A program made the translations under genes and the position numbers. The notes beneath the pieces were generated by a model that ran no database searches, had not been told where the DNA came from, and saw only the letters and a list, made by a program, of their open reading frames with translations. Below are positions 6,821 to 7,330 of a stretch of 7,330 bases of DNA, piece by piece. Source of the DNA: Rhodospirillaceae bacterium (GTDB lineage: Bacteria; Pseudomonadota; Alphaproteobacteria; UBA11136); assembly GCA_018663165.1 (NCBI GenBank), contig JABJES010000159.1, positions 1 through 7,330 on the forward strand, written 5' to 3'. Position 1 is the first letter of the stretch. The number at the start of each line of letters is the position of its first letter.

Positions 6821-7330
6821 TTATGCTTCCGGGTTTTTTCGGGTCAGGCGGTGGAAAAGCCCGAAAACAAGGACGCAAGCACCGCTTAAAGCAAGCCAGG
6901 GGGCACCGGGAAAGCTCTTTGCAGTTGAAGCCAGGGCCAGCGCGACCAGCCCCAGATCGGTGATCAGGAAAAATCGGGCCACATCACTGTGCCTCATGCC
7001 GAGGCCCAGGGCGCGCTGATAGAAATGCTGGGCATGGGCCTGCCAGACCTTTTCGCCCCGGATTAAACGGCGCAGAAGGGTCCAGGTGGCATCTGTAAGA
7101 TAGGCCAGGGGCAGGATCAGCGCGGCGGCCCAGGCCCCGGAAATGGCGAGGCCAAGGAGCAGCCAGCCGAGCAGAAACCCCAGCGGCGCGCTGCCGACAT
7201 CACCGATGAAAATGCGGGCGGGGGGCCAGTTCCACCACAGGAAGCCCAAGGCGGCGGCGGTAATGGTCAGGCCGAAAATGCCAATGCCGGGATCGGTTCC
7301 GCTAAAAAGGGCGAGCAGAAAGAGGCCCGC
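6821..7330 (-). CDS. Glycosyltransferase family 4 (WecA/WbpL-like) polyprenyl-phosphate sugar-1-phosphate transferase, C-terminal part
   Basis: Partial: the frame is open to the window's right edge and ends at TAA 6821-6823, giving 169 visible residues. Family members are about 330-380 long, so the N-terminal half lies outside. These inner-membrane enzymes transfer a HexNAc-1-phosphate from a UDP-sugar to undecaprenyl phosphate, starting a surface-glycan repeat unit. Visible marks are ARIFIGDVGS (about residues 38-47), with the conserved G-D-x-G-S loop containing the metal- or substrate-related aspartate, and AHAQHFYQRA (98-107), the H-x-x-H-x-YQR loop typical of WecA/WbpL and not MraY. Hydrophobic segments flank both loops (about 48-65, 68-80, 117-136 and 144-160). 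A TTG at 7247-7249 is internal. The downstream neighbour on the same strand is a WbpM-type dehydratase, the arrangement seen with wbpL-wbpM in Pseudomonas O-antigen clusters. That favours a 6-deoxy-HexNAc-derived substrate, though this is inference. Confidence 0.9.
   Translation of the reverse strand, partial: AGLFLLALFSGTDPGIGIFGLTITAAALGFLWWNWPPARIFIGDVGSAPLGFLLGWLLLGLAISGAWAAALILPLAYLTDATWTLLRRLIRGEKVWQAHAQHFYQRALGLGMRHSDVARFFLITDLGLVALALASTAKSFPGAPWLALSGACVLVFGLFHRLTRKNPEA

Overview
The window looks like chromosomal DNA of an alphaproteobacterium, possibly Rhodospirillales-like. The grounds are the roughly 180-kDa type NAD-glutamate dehydrogenase, the moderately high G+C and the protein-level resemblances. 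This placement is inference from recalled family sequences; nothing was searched. It is densely coding, with two convergent blocks and almost no intergenic space. I see no RNA gene, CRISPR array, insertion sequence or phage gene.

The plus-strand block (1-3126) holds the C-terminal part of a large NAD-specific glutamate dehydrogenase, cut by the window's left edge. After 33 bases comes a complete UMF1-family (Atg22-like) major facilitator transporter with a TTG start. The two are probably co-transcribed.

The minus-strand block, read from right to left, starts with the C-terminal part of a WecA/WbpL-type polyprenyl-phosphate sugar-1-phosphate transferase, cut by the right edge. Next is a FlaA1/WbpM-type membrane-anchored nucleotide-sugar 4,6-dehydratase. 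Last is purH, the bifunctional enzyme of the final two steps of IMP synthesis. The first two form the WbpL/WbpM-like pair known from O-antigen and other surface-glycan clusters: the dehydratase makes a 6-deoxy-4-keto UDP-sugar precursor, and the transferase loads a derived sugar phosphate onto undecaprenyl phosphate. purH begins inside the last codon of the dehydratase frame (ATGA overlap), so a purine housekeeping gene is apparently coupled to a glycan gene.

The most notable observation is an in-frame TGA (5039-5041) in the dehydratase gene. The frame stays open for another 103 codons beyond it and encodes the expected C-terminus, including the PRPGEK motif. The family consensus at this site suggests glycine, so one base change (GGA to TGA) explains it. 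The gene is therefore a point-nonsense pseudogene, a recent inactivation (for example phase-variable or laboratory loss of surface glycan), or a sequencing error. A local start behind a purine-rich ribosome-binding-like stretch could restart translation and keep purH coupled. I found no convincing evidence of a wholly new biological system here.
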